DNA from: Planctomycetota bacterium
GTDB lineage: Bacteria > Planctomycetota > UBA1135 > GCA-002686595
Direction: 5' to 3'
DNA length: 64,000 nucleotides
NCBI GenBank assembly: GCA_026692665.1
Contig: JAPLOF010000033.1
Coordinates: 62,001-126,000 of the forward strand
Shown here: piece by piece, positions 1 to 9,515 of the stretch
How the letters are laid out: every line of letters starts with the position of its first letter
Position numbering within the stretch: the first letter of the stretch is position 1
Program-made: the position numbers and the translations under genes
Notes under the pieces: generated by a model
What the model was told of the DNA's origin: nothing
The model's database searches: none
Seen by the model: only the letters and a program-made list of their open reading frames with translations

Positions 1-1
1 C

Positions 2-1117
2 GACCGCCTCGCGGACCTCGTCGCCCGACTCGAGCTCTTCGCCGACGCGGAGCGCGGCGCGGTCCGCGGCGTGTCTCCCGAGCACGGCCTGGGGGTCGAG
101 CGGCGCCTCGCGCACGCCCGCGATGTCGAGAGGCTGTCGCTCGTCGAGCCCGCCGGTGCGTGGCGCGACGCGATCGCCGCGATCCGAGCGGATCCGCGCT
201 ACCAGGGCCTCGAGCTCCTCCCGCAGCTCGGGCTCGTGCCGCTCGGACCCGACCCGGATTCGGGATTGCAGGAGTTCGCCGACATCGCCACGGGGCTCGT
301 GCCGACGCGCGGCGCCGACGGGAAGCTGGCCCTCACCGCCGAGAGCGCGGTCGTGTTCGTGCTCCTACCCGGGGGCCGTTTCCTGCTCGGCGCCCAGTCC
401 AGCGACCCGCAGGGTCGGCAGTACGACCCGGACGCGGGGATCAAGGAACAACCGCTGCGCGAAATGGAGCTCGACGCGTACTTCCTGGCGAAGCACGAGC
501 TGACGCAGGCGCAGTGGGTCCGAGCGGCAGGCTCGAATCCCAGCACGTTTGCTTCCAACGACTCACTGGTCGACGAGATCTTCGATGAACTGCACCCGGT
601 CGAGACGGTGAGCTGGTCGCAGTGCGTGCGGTTCCTCGAGCGACAGGGCTGGGTCCTCCCGACCGAGGTCCAGTGGGAGCGCGCGGCCCGCGCCGGCACG
701 ACGACGCCCTGGTGGACGGGGAAGACGGCCGCATCACTGCAGGGCGCGGAGAACATCTCCGACGCGCGCGCCCACGAGAAGAGCTTCGTGCGCGGGACGG
801 CTTACGAGCTGTCGATCGACGACGGCCACATCGGCCACGCGCGCGTCGGCAGCTACCGTGCGAACCCGTTCGGTCTCCACGACATGTGCGGGAACGTCGT
901 CGAATGGTGCCGCGATCAGGCCGCGGACTACGGCGCCGAGCGGCGGCGCGGGGACGGGCTCGTGATCGACTCCACGGAGACGCGCTACATCGTCCGCGGC
1001 GGCGGCTTCCAGAGCAGCGACGCGTGGGGCGCGCGCGTCTCGCGCCGCGGGATGAACGGGCCGGGGCTGGCCGTCGTGGACCTCGGCGTGCGGCCCGCTC
1101 GAACGATCCGACGCTGA
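2..1117 (+). CDS. SUMF1/FGE-sulfatase domain protein, 5' truncated (probable kinase-SUMF1 fusion)
   Basis: The reading frame is open from base 2, so the true start lies outside the window; an in-frame GTG at 71 is probably internal. The C-terminal 250 or so residues form a formylglycine-generating-enzyme-like (SUMF1) domain. It opens near nt 359 with LLPGGRFLLGAQ, continues with YFLAKHELTQAQW, and ends with the family hallmarks GLHDMCGNVVEW and YIVRGGGF. The preceding stretch (LGLVPLGPDPDSGLQEFADI) resembles the linker seen in planctomycete proteins that join a Ser/Thr kinase to SUMF1, so I infer a kinase domain upstream. Such SUMF1-like domains are often not true sulfatase activators, and the substrate cannot be read here. 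Confidence 0.85.
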   Translation, partial: DRLADLVARLELFADAERGAVRGVSPEHGLGVERRLAHARDVERLSLVEPAGAWRDAIAAIRADPRYQGLELLPQLGLVPLGPDPDSGLQEFADIATGLVPTRGADGKLALTAESAVVFVLLPGGRFLLGAQSSDPQGRQYDPDAGIKEQPLREMELDAYFLAKHELTQAQWVRAAGSNPSTFASNDSLVDEIFDELHPVETVSWSQCVRFLERQGWVLPTEVQWERAARAGTTTPWWTGKTAASLQGAENISDARAHEKSFVRGTAYELSIDDGHIGHARVGSYRANPFGLHDMCGNVVEWCRDQAADYGAERRRGDGLVIDSTETRYIVRGGGFQSSDAWGARVSRRGMNGPGLAVVDLGVRPARTIRR

Positions 1118-1483
1118 TCGTCCGTCCGGTCGCGACATCCGTCGCTCCGCGTCGAAGCGGAGCGCTCTCGTCCGGTTCCACCATCTGGGCGGACAGCATC
1201 GAGCCTTCGCCGCGTCTCCGTTCGCGGCCGTCCTGATCGTCCGCGCGAGCTGCGCGCGGATGACACCCATCCGCGAATTCGTGCGGCGTTCCTCGCCGCA
1301 GTTCCAGGGCGCGGACACGTCGTCTCCGCAGCAAGACTCGAGCCCGTGCGGCGGCCGCCGGGCCGTTCGTTCGCTCACAGCAGCGACCTGAGGTCTACGT
1401 CCGCTCGTCGAGCGGCGTCGCGTCGAGCGCGCACGAGCGTACCCGCGACGCGCGCAACGCGAGCGCTTCCCTCGGAGACTCTC
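1118..1483. other. Intergenic region, 366 bp
   Basis: No gene or RNA is recognised. The only clear signal is a GGAGA Shine-Dalgarno-like stretch at about 1474-1478, correctly spaced before the ATG at 1484. A promoter for the downstream secreted protein must lie here but no -35/-10 pair stands out. Confidence 0.5.
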
Positions 1484-2563
1484 ATGTTCCAGAGCTCGCA
1501 ACCCAAGCTATGGTGCCTCCTCACCCTCGTCGTCGCGTCGATGGCCTCCCGCTCGCGCGCGGACCAGGTCTGCCACACCGTCGCGGTGCCGACCACGGCG
1601 ACGACCTTCGACGTCGAGATCGCGATCCCGCGCTTCGACACCGCCTTCGGGACCCTGCAGGCGGTCACCGTCACGTTCGAGGTCGAGGCCTCCGCCGCGT
1701 CCCAGGTCGAGAGCGTCGGCGGGACACCGTCCGTCGGCAGCCTGATCCCGGGCGTCAGCGCCGTCGTGAAGGCCTCCGACTCGACGCCGCTCGCGTCGGG
1801 GAGCACGACGTCGTCCTCTGCGCAGTCGCTCGCCGCGTACGACGGGACCCTCGACTACGCCGGCATCTCGGGTGTGACGGTGCCGTCCACCACGCTGCCG
1901 GACCTCGTCGGATCCGGCTCGACAACGGATTCCGGAACGCTCGGCCTCTACGCGGGATCCCCGGGCAACCCCGGCCTGTCGGGGACGCGCGTGCGCGTCG
2001 AGGGGATCGGCACGTACTCGGGCACGGGCAGCACGGTCGCGAGCTTCTCGACCCAGGCCTCGGTGTCCGTCACGGTCTGCTACACGTACTTGCCGCGCGT
2101 GACGAGCCTGTGCTTCGGCGACGGCTCGGGCACCGCCTGCCCGTGCGGCAACGAGAGCACCGGCGAGACGGGCTGCCTCAACTCGTTCGGGTTCGGCTCG
2201 CTCCTCTCGGCGACGGGCGGAGCGGCGGTCAGCGCGGACACGCTGACGCTCTCGGCGACGGTTCCGGGCACGAACACGACGCTCTTCTTCCAGGGCACGT
2301 CCGCGGTGGGCGGCGGCTCGGGCGAGGTGTTCGGCGATGGCCTGCACTGCGCCGGCGGCACGACGATCGAGCTGATCTCACTCTCCGCGGTCGGCGGCGT
2401 CGCGCAGTTCCCGCGCACGGGCGATCCGCTCGTGTCCGAAGCCGGCTACGTGAGCGCGGGCGTCACGCGCTACTACCAGGCCTGGTACCGCAACTCCGCT
2501 TCGTTCTGCACCGAGTCGACCTGGAACCTGAGCAACGCGCTGCAGGTCGCCTGGGGATCGTGA
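1484..2563 (+). CDS. Secreted choice-of-anchor E protein with Cys-rich C-terminal module
   Basis: This 359-residue exported protein begins with a signal peptide (hydrophobic WCLLTLVVASMA, basic flank). I chose the ATG at 1484 over the upstream in-frame start at 1346 because it gives a clean signal peptide and has GGAGA before it. Residues about 28-195 look like a choice-of-anchor E domain (FDVEIAIPRFDTAFGTLQAV), a beta-rich surface domain usually seen with PEP-CTERM-type proteins. From about residue 205 to the end is a module with CFGDG, CPCGN, GCLNS, TLFFQGT, VFGDGLHC and YQAWYRNSASFC. The same module ends two other proteins here (5278-7779 minus, 21796-23139), and a shorter relative ends 23261-25621. 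Function unknown; probably at the cell surface. Confidence 0.8.
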   Translation: MFQSSQPKLWCLLTLVVASMASRSRADQVCHTVAVPTTATTFDVEIAIPRFDTAFGTLQAVTVTFEVEASAASQVESVGGTPSVGSLIPGVSAVVKASDSTPLASGSTTSSSAQSLAAYDGTLDYAGISGVTVPSTTLPDLVGSGSTTDSGTLGLYAGSPGNPGLSGTRVRVEGIGTYSGTGSTVASFSTQASVSVTVCYTYLPRVTSLCFGDGSGTACPCGNESTGETGCLNSFGFGSLLSATGGAAVSADTLTLSATVPGTNTTLFFQGTSAVGGGSGEVFGDGLHCAGGTTIELISLSAVGGVAQFPRTGDPLVSEAGYVSAGVTRYYQAWYRNSASFCTESTWNLSNALQVAWGS

Positions 2564-2624
2564 CCGTCGCACGGCCGTGTCGTCCGCGGAACCACCCCGT
2601 CCGCGGCGGCACGGCCGCCGTGCG

Positions 2625-4472
2625 TCAACCGCAGGTGTCGAGGTCCATGTCCGCCTCGCGCGTCGCGCGCGGCTTCGCGCCGCCGATCGCGCGGTGGAAG
2701 CGGCCGACGAGGTCCTGACGTCCTGCCGCCGCGAGAGCCTCTTCCACGAGCTCGCGGTTCTCCGGCGCCTTCCAGCGCACGAGCGCCTTCTGCATCCGCC
2801 GCTCGCGCTCGCCGCGCGGGACATGCAGTTCCGCCATCGTCAGCGGATCCTTGCCCGTCACGAACTGCACGCAGGCGCGCGTCATCGGCAGCGGGATGAA
2901 CTCCTGCACCTGCTCGGGGCTGTAGTTGCGCTCGAGCAGCTTCTCGAACAACTCGATCGCCTGCGGCAGCCCCGTGCCAGGGTGTCCGACGATGAAGTAG
3001 TTCACGAGGTGCTGGTCCTTGCCCTCGGCCTTGCACTCGTCCTTGTAATCCTGCTCGTACTTCTCGTAGACGTCGAAGCGCGGCTTGTTCATCGCGGCGA
3101 GCACTTCGTCGGACGCGTGCTCGGGCGCCAGCTTCATGCGGCCGGGCACGTGGTGTTTCACGAGGTCGTGGTGCAGCGGCAGGAGCTCGCCCTTCTTGTC
3201 GCGCAGCATGTCGTAGCGGATGCCGCTCGAGACGAACGCGTGCTTCACGCCCTTCGCGCTGCGCACGAGCGCGAGCAGTCGTCGGTAGCCTTCGGTCGTC
3301 TTGTCGAGCCGCAGCGCGGGGCACGGATCGGGCGTGAGGCAGTCGCGGCCGAGGCAGGCCTCGCCCTTCTCGAGCAGCTTGCAGCCGAGCCCCCACATGT
3401 TCGCCGTGGGGCCGCCGACGTCGGTGATCGTGCCGCGGAAGTCGTGGTTCTCGCTGAGCGCGGCCACTTCCTTCATCACCGACTCCTCGCTGCGCGACTG
3501 GATCGAGCGTCCCTGGTGGAACGTGATCGAGCAGAAGGAGCAGTCGGCCATGCAACCGCGGTGGGTGTTCACGGACCAGCGCACGGGCTCGAGCGCGGCG
3601 ATGCCGCCGGCCCTGTCGTGGTCGGGGTGCCACGCGCGCTGGTACGGGAGGTCGTAGAACGAGTCGACCTCCTTCTGCGGCGCGGGCGGGCTGGGCGGGT
3701 GCTGAAGCACGTAGCGCGTGCCGTGCGCCTGCGCGATCGGACGCGAACTCGGGCTGTTCTCTTCGCGCACGGCATGAAATAGGGGGATCAGCGCGTCCGC
3801 GTCGTGGCACAGATCCTCGAACGAAGGCGCGATGCGCGCGTTCTCGGGCAGATCCTCGCGGCGCACGATCTCGCACGTGCCGGGAATGCCGCGCAGGCTC
3901 TCGCCGCGCGCGATGCGATTCGCGACCTCGAGCACCTGGCGCTCGCCCATCCCCCACACGAGCAGGTCCGCCTTGCTGTCGACGAGGATCGACCGGCGCA
4001 TCTTCTCTTCCCAGTAGTCCCAGTACGCGAGACGCCGCGGACCCGCCTCCAGCCCTCCGACGATGACGGGCACGCCGGGGAAGTGGTGACGCGCGAGCGC
4101 CGTGTACGCGATCGTGGCTCGGTTCGGCCGGCCGATCGCGCCGCCCGGACGGTAGACGTCCACCCGGCGCTTCTTCTTGGAGGCCGTGTAGTTCGTGACC
4201 ATCGAGTCGATGGTCCCGGCGGTCACGCCGACGAAGAGCAGCGGGGCCGGAAGTCGCGTCCAACCCGAACCGTCGGGCTCGAGGTCCGGCACGTCGAGGA
4301 TGCCGACACGCCATCCGTGCGCTTCGAGGACACGCCCGATCACGGCTGCGCCGAACGACGGGTGATCGACGTAGCCGTCCCCGGTGACGAGCACGACGTC
4401 GAGCTCGGCCCAGCCGCGTAGGCGCATCTGCTCCCGGGTGCGGGGCAGGAATCGAGCGAGGTCGGCGGTCAT
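2625..4472 (-). CDS. YgiQ family radical SAM protein
   Basis: The 615-residue product is a B12-independent radical SAM protein of the YgiQ (UPF0313) family, whose reaction is unknown. The start at 4472 (MTADLARFLPRTREQMR) fits the family, whose members begin with a similar segment followed by WDELDVVLVTGD-like text (here WAELDVVLVTGDGYVDHPSF). An in-frame ATG at 4559 would add 29 non-conserved residues. The [4Fe-4S] binding motif CMADCSFC (CxxxCxxC) is present in RGCMADCSFCSITFHQGR, and the conserved TDVGGPTANMWG and MKLAPEHASDEVL follow. Length is normal for the family. It stands alone, converging on the upstream secreted protein gene. Confidence 0.93.
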   Translation of the reverse strand: MTADLARFLPRTREQMRLRGWAELDVVLVTGDGYVDHPSFGAAVIGRVLEAHGWRVGILDVPDLEPDGSGWTRLPAPLLFVGVTAGTIDSMVTNYTASKKKRRVDVYRPGGAIGRPNRATIAYTALARHHFPGVPVIVGGLEAGPRRLAYWDYWEEKMRRSILVDSKADLLVWGMGERQVLEVANRIARGESLRGIPGTCEIVRREDLPENARIAPSFEDLCHDADALIPLFHAVREENSPSSRPIAQAHGTRYVLQHPPSPPAPQKEVDSFYDLPYQRAWHPDHDRAGGIAALEPVRWSVNTHRGCMADCSFCSITFHQGRSIQSRSEESVMKEVAALSENHDFRGTITDVGGPTANMWGLGCKLLEKGEACLGRDCLTPDPCPALRLDKTTEGYRRLLALVRSAKGVKHAFVSSGIRYDMLRDKKGELLPLHHDLVKHHVPGRMKLAPEHASDEVLAAMNKPRFDVYEKYEQDYKDECKAEGKDQHLVNYFIVGHPGTGLPQAIELFEKLLERNYSPEQVQEFIPLPMTRACVQFVTGKDPLTMAELHVPRGERERRMQKALVRWKAPENRELVEEALAAAGRQDLVGRFHRAIGGAKPRATREADMDLDTCG

Positions 4473-4684
4473 GGCTGTGGGTGCGAAGAGGCGCGCTGCA
4501 CGTCCGGCGGACGATGCGCGCGCCCATGGATCGTGGGACCGGACCGGCCTCCGCGCCACCGGAGCGCCTCCGGGGCGGGGAGCGAGTTCACGCGGGCGAT
4601 GCCGCCCGCGATCGGTCTACCCGCCTGGCGAGGTCCGGGGCTCCGCGGGCCGACGACGCACGTCGACGGGGCGGAACCGGGAGC

Positions 4685-4810
4685 TCAGAAGCTGCCGTGC
4701 CGACGACGCTGGCGGCGGTTCGTCTTCCGGCCGCCCTTCGTCTGCTGGCGGGTGCGGTACCCGGTCTTCTTCTTGTGCTTGGCGGAGCTCTTGCGGATCT
4801 TTGTGTGCAT
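4685..4810 (-). CDS. rpmH: Large ribosomal subunit protein bL34, divergent
   Basis: A 41-codon ORF, ATG at 4810 to TGA at 4685, encodes a very basic protein starting MHTKIRKSSAKHKKKTGY. Its second half, RTRQQTKGGRKTNRRQRR, aligns with the bL34 signature (GFRARMATKNGRKVLARRR in E. coli): aromatic, R-x-R, TK-x-GRK, then an arginine block. Length also fits (44-47 residues is usual). It is too short for ordinary ORF cut-offs. In many bacteria rpmH sits beside rnpA and dnaA; neither is visible here. A different small basic ribosomal protein is the main alternative. Confidence 0.72.
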   Translation of the reverse strand: MHTKIRKSSAKHKKKTGYRTRQQTKGGRKTNRRQRRRHGSF

Positions 4811-5277
4811 GGCGGGAGTTCGACCCGTCAGGTCGAGCCGGGGAGTGTAGCGGCCTCCGGCGCCCCCAACACGGCAATTCTCCGCCTCGGAGGGCTCGCG
4901 GATCGAGCCGGGCCCGCAGAGGGCGCTACCGAGCGGAAGGTGCCGGACCCAGGTCCCTGGATCCGGATTCCCGGGCCGTCCGGACAGCGCCCCGGGGAGG
5001 CCGCGGACCGGAGGCGTGTTCCGGCCTTCGAGGTCCTGGAGCTTCGGGCTCGGCGGCGCCGACAGGCCGGTGCCCCGAGGGCACCGGCGGGCGGCCCATC
5101 GACCGGCTGGACAGCGCCGTCACTCCACGGAGCACGGACCGCCGCTCGCCGGGGCCCGCCTCGCGCGTCGAATCGAAAGCCACGACGCGACCGGGGCCGG
5201 ATCCGCCGAAGCCGGACCAAGCCGCGCTCGGAAGCCGCGAGCGGAACCGTCCACGCGGGTGGAGGTCTCCGTCGATC
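4811..5277. other. Intergenic region, 467 bp
   Basis: Non-coding by inspection: it lies between the rpmH-like gene start and the stop of the large secreted protein gene on the same strand. It should hold the rpmH promoter. The only notable structure is the perfect hairpin at 5067-5087. Confidence 0.5.
5067..5087. terminator. Perfect 9-bp stem hairpin
   Basis: CCGGTGCCC, loop CGA, then GGGCACCGG form a perfect stem. It lies about 190 bp beyond the stop of the minus-strand gene ending at 5278. No T-tract follows on either strand, so factor-independent termination is uncertain. Confidence 0.35.
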
Positions 5278-7779
5278 TCAGGGCTGCCAGGTCGCCTGGA
5301 GACCGTTCGACAAGTTGAACGTGTCGCCCGTGCAGAACGCGGAGGCGTTGCGATACCACACCTGGTAGGTCCTCACGTTGCCCGGTGCATTGGACCCGCG
5401 CACCGAAACGGACAGGTCACCGGCAGACGGGTACTGGGATCCCCCGCCGGCGTTCGTCTTCGTGCCGAGCCGGATGATCGACCCGGCTGCGCAGCGCAGG
5501 CCGTCGCCGAACACCGTGCCGAGGCCGCCGTTCGCCTGCGTCGTGCCTTGGAAGTAGAGCGCGGAGCTGTTGGGCATCCCGCTACCCGAGAGCGTGAGGG
5601 TGTCGCTCGTGATGCTCGGCGAGCCGGACGCGGCCAGGTTGGCGCCGTTCGCGTTGATCGAGTTGGCGCAGCCGTTGCCCGCGGTTCCGCTGTTGCCGCA
5701 GGGGCACGCGGTCCCGCCGGTGCCGAAGCAGAAGGCCACGACCGGCGCGCCGGCCGCGCTGGGCACCTGAGCCACGACCGAGGCCGCCGTCGGCGAGCCG
5801 GGCTTGAAGTAGGTGAGCGTCGCATTCCCGTTCTGCGGACCTACGTTCGCGTCGAACCGGAAGTTGTAGAGCGTGCCCCAACGAACCGCGTTGGCGTTCG
5901 CGTTCTGGGCGAACGTCTGCGTGGACCAGGTGAGCTGGCCCGCGGAGTTCGACGTGCTCCAATCCACCGTCGAATACGGCTCGCCGGAGTGGTGGTGCAC
6001 GTCCTTGAACCCGAAGTTCGTGACCGAGATCCCGGGCCCGACGGGGACGCTGAATCCGCCCGCCGCGCGATCCGAGTTCATGTTGTAGACGGCGTACTCG
6101 TAGTGCCACGTGCCGTTGCCGTTGTCCGTCGCGCGGCTGCCGACCACGAACAGGCCATCGGCCTGGACGTTCGTCAGCGTGACACCGGGATCCGCCACCT
6201 GCCACGAGCGGATCGCGGGTTGGCGTCGCGTCGTGGCACCCGAGAGCGAGAGGTTCCAGCCGCTCGCGTACGTCCCGACCACGATCGGACGCCAGGACAC
6301 GTTGTTGTTGCCGTTGCCGGCGGTCGCGTCGTCGGGCGCGATGTAGTGCCCCTCCGCGTACCACGTGGCGCCCACGTTCGCCGCCGGATCGAGGTCGGCG
6401 TTCGCGATCTGCACACGCTTGTAGATGTTGTCGCCGGAGAGGCCCTGCGTGGTGTAGGGATACGGGAACGCGCCGGTCACCGGGTTGACCTCCGAGCGCG
6501 GCCCGAGCCCGCCCTGACTGCCCGACCCGGCTTGGTTGCCGTTCAGTTGGGCGTCGTACGGATCCGAGCATCCGACCCCGAGGACCGTTCCGCCGCCGGG
6601 GTTCTGGCAAGCGCAGCACAGGCTCTGGTTCAGCGCGAGGAATCCGTGCTTCAACCAGCCCATGCCCACCTGCTCGAAGCGGCCGTTCTTGAGGCGGTAC
6701 ACGTTCTGGCCGATCACGGGATGCTGGTTCGTGCTGGCGACCCAGGACAGTCCAGCGGTGCCGACGTTGCACGAATCCGTGCCGATCGAGTAGCCGCAGG
6801 TCGCGCCGACCAGGCCCCATTTGTAGACCGCGGTGAGCCCACCGACGATCACGTCCGGACCGGTGCTGGGGGGCGTGCATTCGTCTCCACCGCCACCTCC
6901 GGCCGTCGCGATGGTGAACGTGCCCGTCCCACCCGCGGCGGTCGGGTACACGCCGACACGCAGCATGTACGGCTGGCCCGCGTTCACCGTGACCGCGAGC
7001 TCGGTCTGCAGCTGGCATGCGTCGTCCAGGCACGCGATGGCCGCTCCGACGGGGCAGGAACCGCCGGAGTACAGGGCAACCTTGGTGTCCACGGCGGTCG
7101 CGCCACAGAAGGAGATCGTGTGCGCGCCCGTGACGGACGGGGTCCAGCGGAACCAGACGTCGCGCTCGATCTGGGTCTGGTTGAAGTAGTTGCAGAGGGT
7201 GTCGGCGACGCCGTCGGTCGTCGCCGCGGTGTTGTCGAACGCGAACGTGCCGAGGCCGCCGATGACGGTCGCGGAAGCGCAGTCGTTGTTCGCGGGCCCA
7301 CCCGAACCCGCCTGGCTCACGGTGATCTGTCCCGCGCCGCCCGCAGCCCCTGGGTAGGAGCCGACGCGGATCAGGTACTGGCTCCCGCTCGTGCAGGCGA
7401 ACGTGATCGTGGTCTGCAGCGTGCAATTGTCATCGTCGCAATCGAGCGGCGTGCCCGGCGGACAACTCGTCCCGGCGTAGGCTGCGATCTTCGTGTCGAC
7501 GGAGGTCGCGCCGCAGTTCGTGACCGTCGCCGTTCCCGTGAGAGTTGCCGTCCAACGGAACCAGACATCCAGGTTGATCTGGCTCTGCCCCGAGAAGTTG
7601 CAGGCCGAGTTCGCCGGGCCGTCCGTGGTGGCGGCCTGGTTGACGAAGTTCACGGTGACGTTGCCGCTGATGGCCTGGGCCGTTGCACAGGCATCCGATC
7701 CCTGGGCGCGCGCGGGTGGAGCGAATCCGAGGGTCGCCGCGGACGTGAGGAGCAGACAGCGCAAGAGGATCGAGTGCAT
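5278..7779 (-). CDS. Large secreted protein: two PPC-like repeats, planctomycete middle domain, Cys-rich C-terminal module
   Basis: This 833-residue exported protein starts with a clear signal peptide (MHSILLRCLLLTSAATLGFA, cleavage near ARAQ). Two tandem beta-rich repeats of about 130 residues follow (DVWFRWTATLTGTATV and DVWFRWTPSVTGAHTI, each with a CGATxVDTK motif), similar to bacterial pre-peptidase C-terminal-type domains. Residues about 300-675 form a long middle domain (NQHPVIGQNVYRLKNGRFEQ, GLGPRSEVNPVTGAFPY) of unknown role that I recall only from planctomycete-like genomes. The last 155 residues are the shared module: FCFGTGGTACPCGN, GCANS, ALYFQGT, VFGDGLRC, YQVWYRNASAFC, FNLSNGLQ. 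Probably cell-surface or released; no catalytic motif seen. Confidence 0.8.
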   Translation of the reverse strand: MHSILLRCLLLTSAATLGFAPPARAQGSDACATAQAISGNVTVNFVNQAATTDGPANSACNFSGQSQINLDVWFRWTATLTGTATVTNCGATSVDTKIAAYAGTSCPPGTPLDCDDDNCTLQTTITFACTSGSQYLIRVGSYPGAAGGAGQITVSQAGSGGPANNDCASATVIGGLGTFAFDNTAATTDGVADTLCNYFNQTQIERDVWFRWTPSVTGAHTISFCGATAVDTKVALYSGGSCPVGAAIACLDDACQLQTELAVTVNAGQPYMLRVGVYPTAAGGTGTFTIATAGGGGGDECTPPSTGPDVIVGGLTAVYKWGLVGATCGYSIGTDSCNVGTAGLSWVASTNQHPVIGQNVYRLKNGRFEQVGMGWLKHGFLALNQSLCCACQNPGGGTVLGVGCSDPYDAQLNGNQAGSGSQGGLGPRSEVNPVTGAFPYPYTTQGLSGDNIYKRVQIANADLDPAANVGATWYAEGHYIAPDDATAGNGNNNVSWRPIVVGTYASGWNLSLSGATTRRQPAIRSWQVADPGVTLTNVQADGLFVVGSRATDNGNGTWHYEYAVYNMNSDRAAGGFSVPVGPGISVTNFGFKDVHHHSGEPYSTVDWSTSNSAGQLTWSTQTFAQNANANAVRWGTLYNFRFDANVGPQNGNATLTYFKPGSPTAASVVAQVPSAAGAPVVAFCFGTGGTACPCGNSGTAGNGCANSINANGANLAASGSPSITSDTLTLSGSGMPNSSALYFQGTTQANGGLGTVFGDGLRCAAGSIIRLGTKTNAGGGSQYPSAGDLSVSVRGSNAPGNVRTYQVWYRNASAFCTGDTFNLSNGLQATWQP

Positions 7780-7892
7780 GGTCGAAGGGCCTCGGGTACC
7801 TGGACGTGGCGTGGGCGCGAGCTGACTTCAGACTACTCAGCCGCCCCACGTCTGCCAGATGCCTTCACCGAACGAACGCGGCCCGCGCGCGA

Positions 7893-9314
7893 CTACCCAC
7901 CGCCGGCAGCCGCGCCGAAGGGCCCGATCATCCTGGTCGGCACGACGGCCTTGTCGAACTCGGGGCCACTCATCAGGCCGAGCTCGAGAACCGTCTCCTT
8001 CAGGGTCTTGTTCTCCAGATAGGCCTTCTTCGCGACCTTCGCCGCGTTGTCGTACCCGATGGAGCGATTGAGCGCCGTCACGAGCATCAGCGACTGGCGC
8101 ATGAGCAGCTCGATGCGCGCGCGGTCGATCTCCAACCCGTCGATGCACTTCGTGCGGAAGCTCGTCGACGCATCGCTGAGCAGCGCGATCGACTCGAGCA
8201 CGTTGTGGACCATCACGGGCTTGTAGACGTTCAGCTCGAAGTTCCCCTGCGAGCCCGCGAACGAGACGACCGCGTCGTTACCCATGACCTGGACGCAGAC
8301 CATGGCCAGCGCTTCGCACTGCGTCGGGTTGACCTTGCCCGGCATGATCGAGCTGCCCGGCTCGTTCTGCGGCAGCTTGAGCTCGCCGATGCCGCAGCGC
8401 GGCCCCGACCCGAGCCAGCGGACGTCGTTCGCGATCTTCATCAGCGCGACGGCCGTCGTCTTGAGCGCGCCCGACAGGAACACGAGCGCGTCGTGCCCGG
8501 CCAGGGCGCTGAATTTGTTGGGCGCGCTGACGAACGGCAAGTCCGTCTCGGCCGCGATCTTCTGCGCCACGAGCTTCGCGTACTTCGGATGCGTGTTGAG
8601 CCCGGTGCCGACGGCCGTGCCGCCCAGCGCGACCTCGTAGACGCCCTTCAACGCGAACCCGAGCGCGCGCCGCGCGTCCTTGAGCTGCTGCACGTAGCCC
8701 GAGAATTCCTGACCGACCGTGAGCGGCGTCGCGTCCATCAGGTGCGTGCGCCCGATCTTGACGACGCTCTTCCAGGCCTTCGACTTCGCGAGCAGCGCCG
8801 CCTCGAGCGCGTCGAGCGCGGGGAGCAGGCGGTGCGCGACCTCCTCCGCGGCCGCGATGTGCATCGCCGTCGGGAACGCGTCGTTGGACGACTGCGCGCG
8901 GTTGACGTGGTCGTTCGGGTGCACGGGCTTCTTCGAGCCGATCTCCCCGCCGAGGAGCTGGATGGCGCGGTTCGAGATGACCTCGTTCGCGTTCATGTTC
9001 GTCTGCGTGCCCGAACCCGTCTGCCACACGACGAGCGGGAAGTGCGCGTCGAGCTGGCCCGCGATGACCTCGTCGCAGGCCTGAAGGAGCGCCTTCTGCT
9101 CCTTCTTGCCCAGCATCGAGAGGTCGCCGAGGTCGATGTTCGCGAGCGCAGCGGACTTCTTGACGATCCCGAGCGCGCGGATCATGGGCCGCGTGAAGCG
9201 GTGGCCGCCGATCCGGAAGTTCTCCGCGCTGCGCTGGGTCTGCGCGCCCCAGAGAGCGTCGGCGGGGACTTGGATGGGGCCGAAGGAGTCGGATTCGGTG
9301 CGGTGCGTGGGCAT
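7893..9314 (-). CDS. fumC: Fumarate hydratase class II
   Basis: This 473-residue enzyme interconverts fumarate and malate in the TCA cycle, in the cytoplasm, without an iron-sulfur cluster. The start at 9314 ([19 protein letters not shown]) is where class II fumarases begin; an upstream in-frame ATG at 9389 adds non-conserved sequence. The family signature [16 protein letters not shown] is intact, as are [14 protein letters not shown] and [12 protein letters not shown]. Length matches E. coli FumC (467). It is followed on the same strand, counting upstream, by mdh and icd, so three TCA enzymes are adjacent, though the 125-200 bp gaps suggest separate promoters. Confidence 0.97.
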   Translation of the reverse strand: MPTHRTESDSFGPIQVPADALWGAQTQRSAENFRIGGHRFTRPMIRALGIVKKSAALANIDLGDLSMLGKKEQKALLQACDEVIAGQLDAHFPLVVWQTGSGTQTNMNANEVISNRAIQLLGGEIGSKKPVHPNDHVNRAQSSNDAFPTAMHIAAAEEVAHRLLPALDALEAALLAKSKAWKSVVKIGRTHLMDATPLTVGQEFSGYVQQLKDARRALGFALKGVYEVALGGTAVGTGLNTHPKYAKLVAQKIAAETDLPFVSAPNKFSALAGHDALVFLSGALKTTAVALMKIANDVRWLGSGPRCGIGELKLPQNEPGSSIMPGKVNPTQCEALAMVCVQVMGNDAVVSFAGSQGNFELNVYKPVMVHNVLESIALLSDASTSFRTKCIDGLEIDRARIELLMRQSLMLVTALNRSIGYDNAAKVAKKAYLENKTLKETVLELGLMSGPEFDKAVVPTRMIGPFGAAAGGG

Positions 9315-9515
9315 CGGGTCGGACCTTGGATCGCGGTTTCCCTGGAGAGGGCCGAGGATCCTAGCGGCTCCGCGGGCCGGTACAGCCACCTTCTCCTGAC
9401 CGGGGGGTGAGGCGAATCCCCGGCGATACAGCCACGCAGGGCGAGGGACCGGACTGCGCCGGAAACCCGCCCGCCACGGGCCTCGGGACCCGCCTTCCTG
9501 CTCGAGCCGAGAACG

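Noticed and set aside
1346-1483. Upstream in-frame extension of the first choice-of-anchor E gene
   Set aside because: The extra 46 residues are Arg/Ser-rich and bury the signal peptide; the ATG at 1484 has a ribosome-binding site.
4473-5277. Possible replication origin beside rpmH
   Set aside because: No dnaA, dnaN or rnpA and no cluster of DnaA-box-like 9-mers was seen.
4384-8022. Very long plus-strand open frame (over 1,200 codons) opposite the secreted protein gene
   Set aside because: High GC opens long antisense frames. It is Arg-rich, has no recognisable domain, and covers a well-supported minus-strand gene and rpmH.
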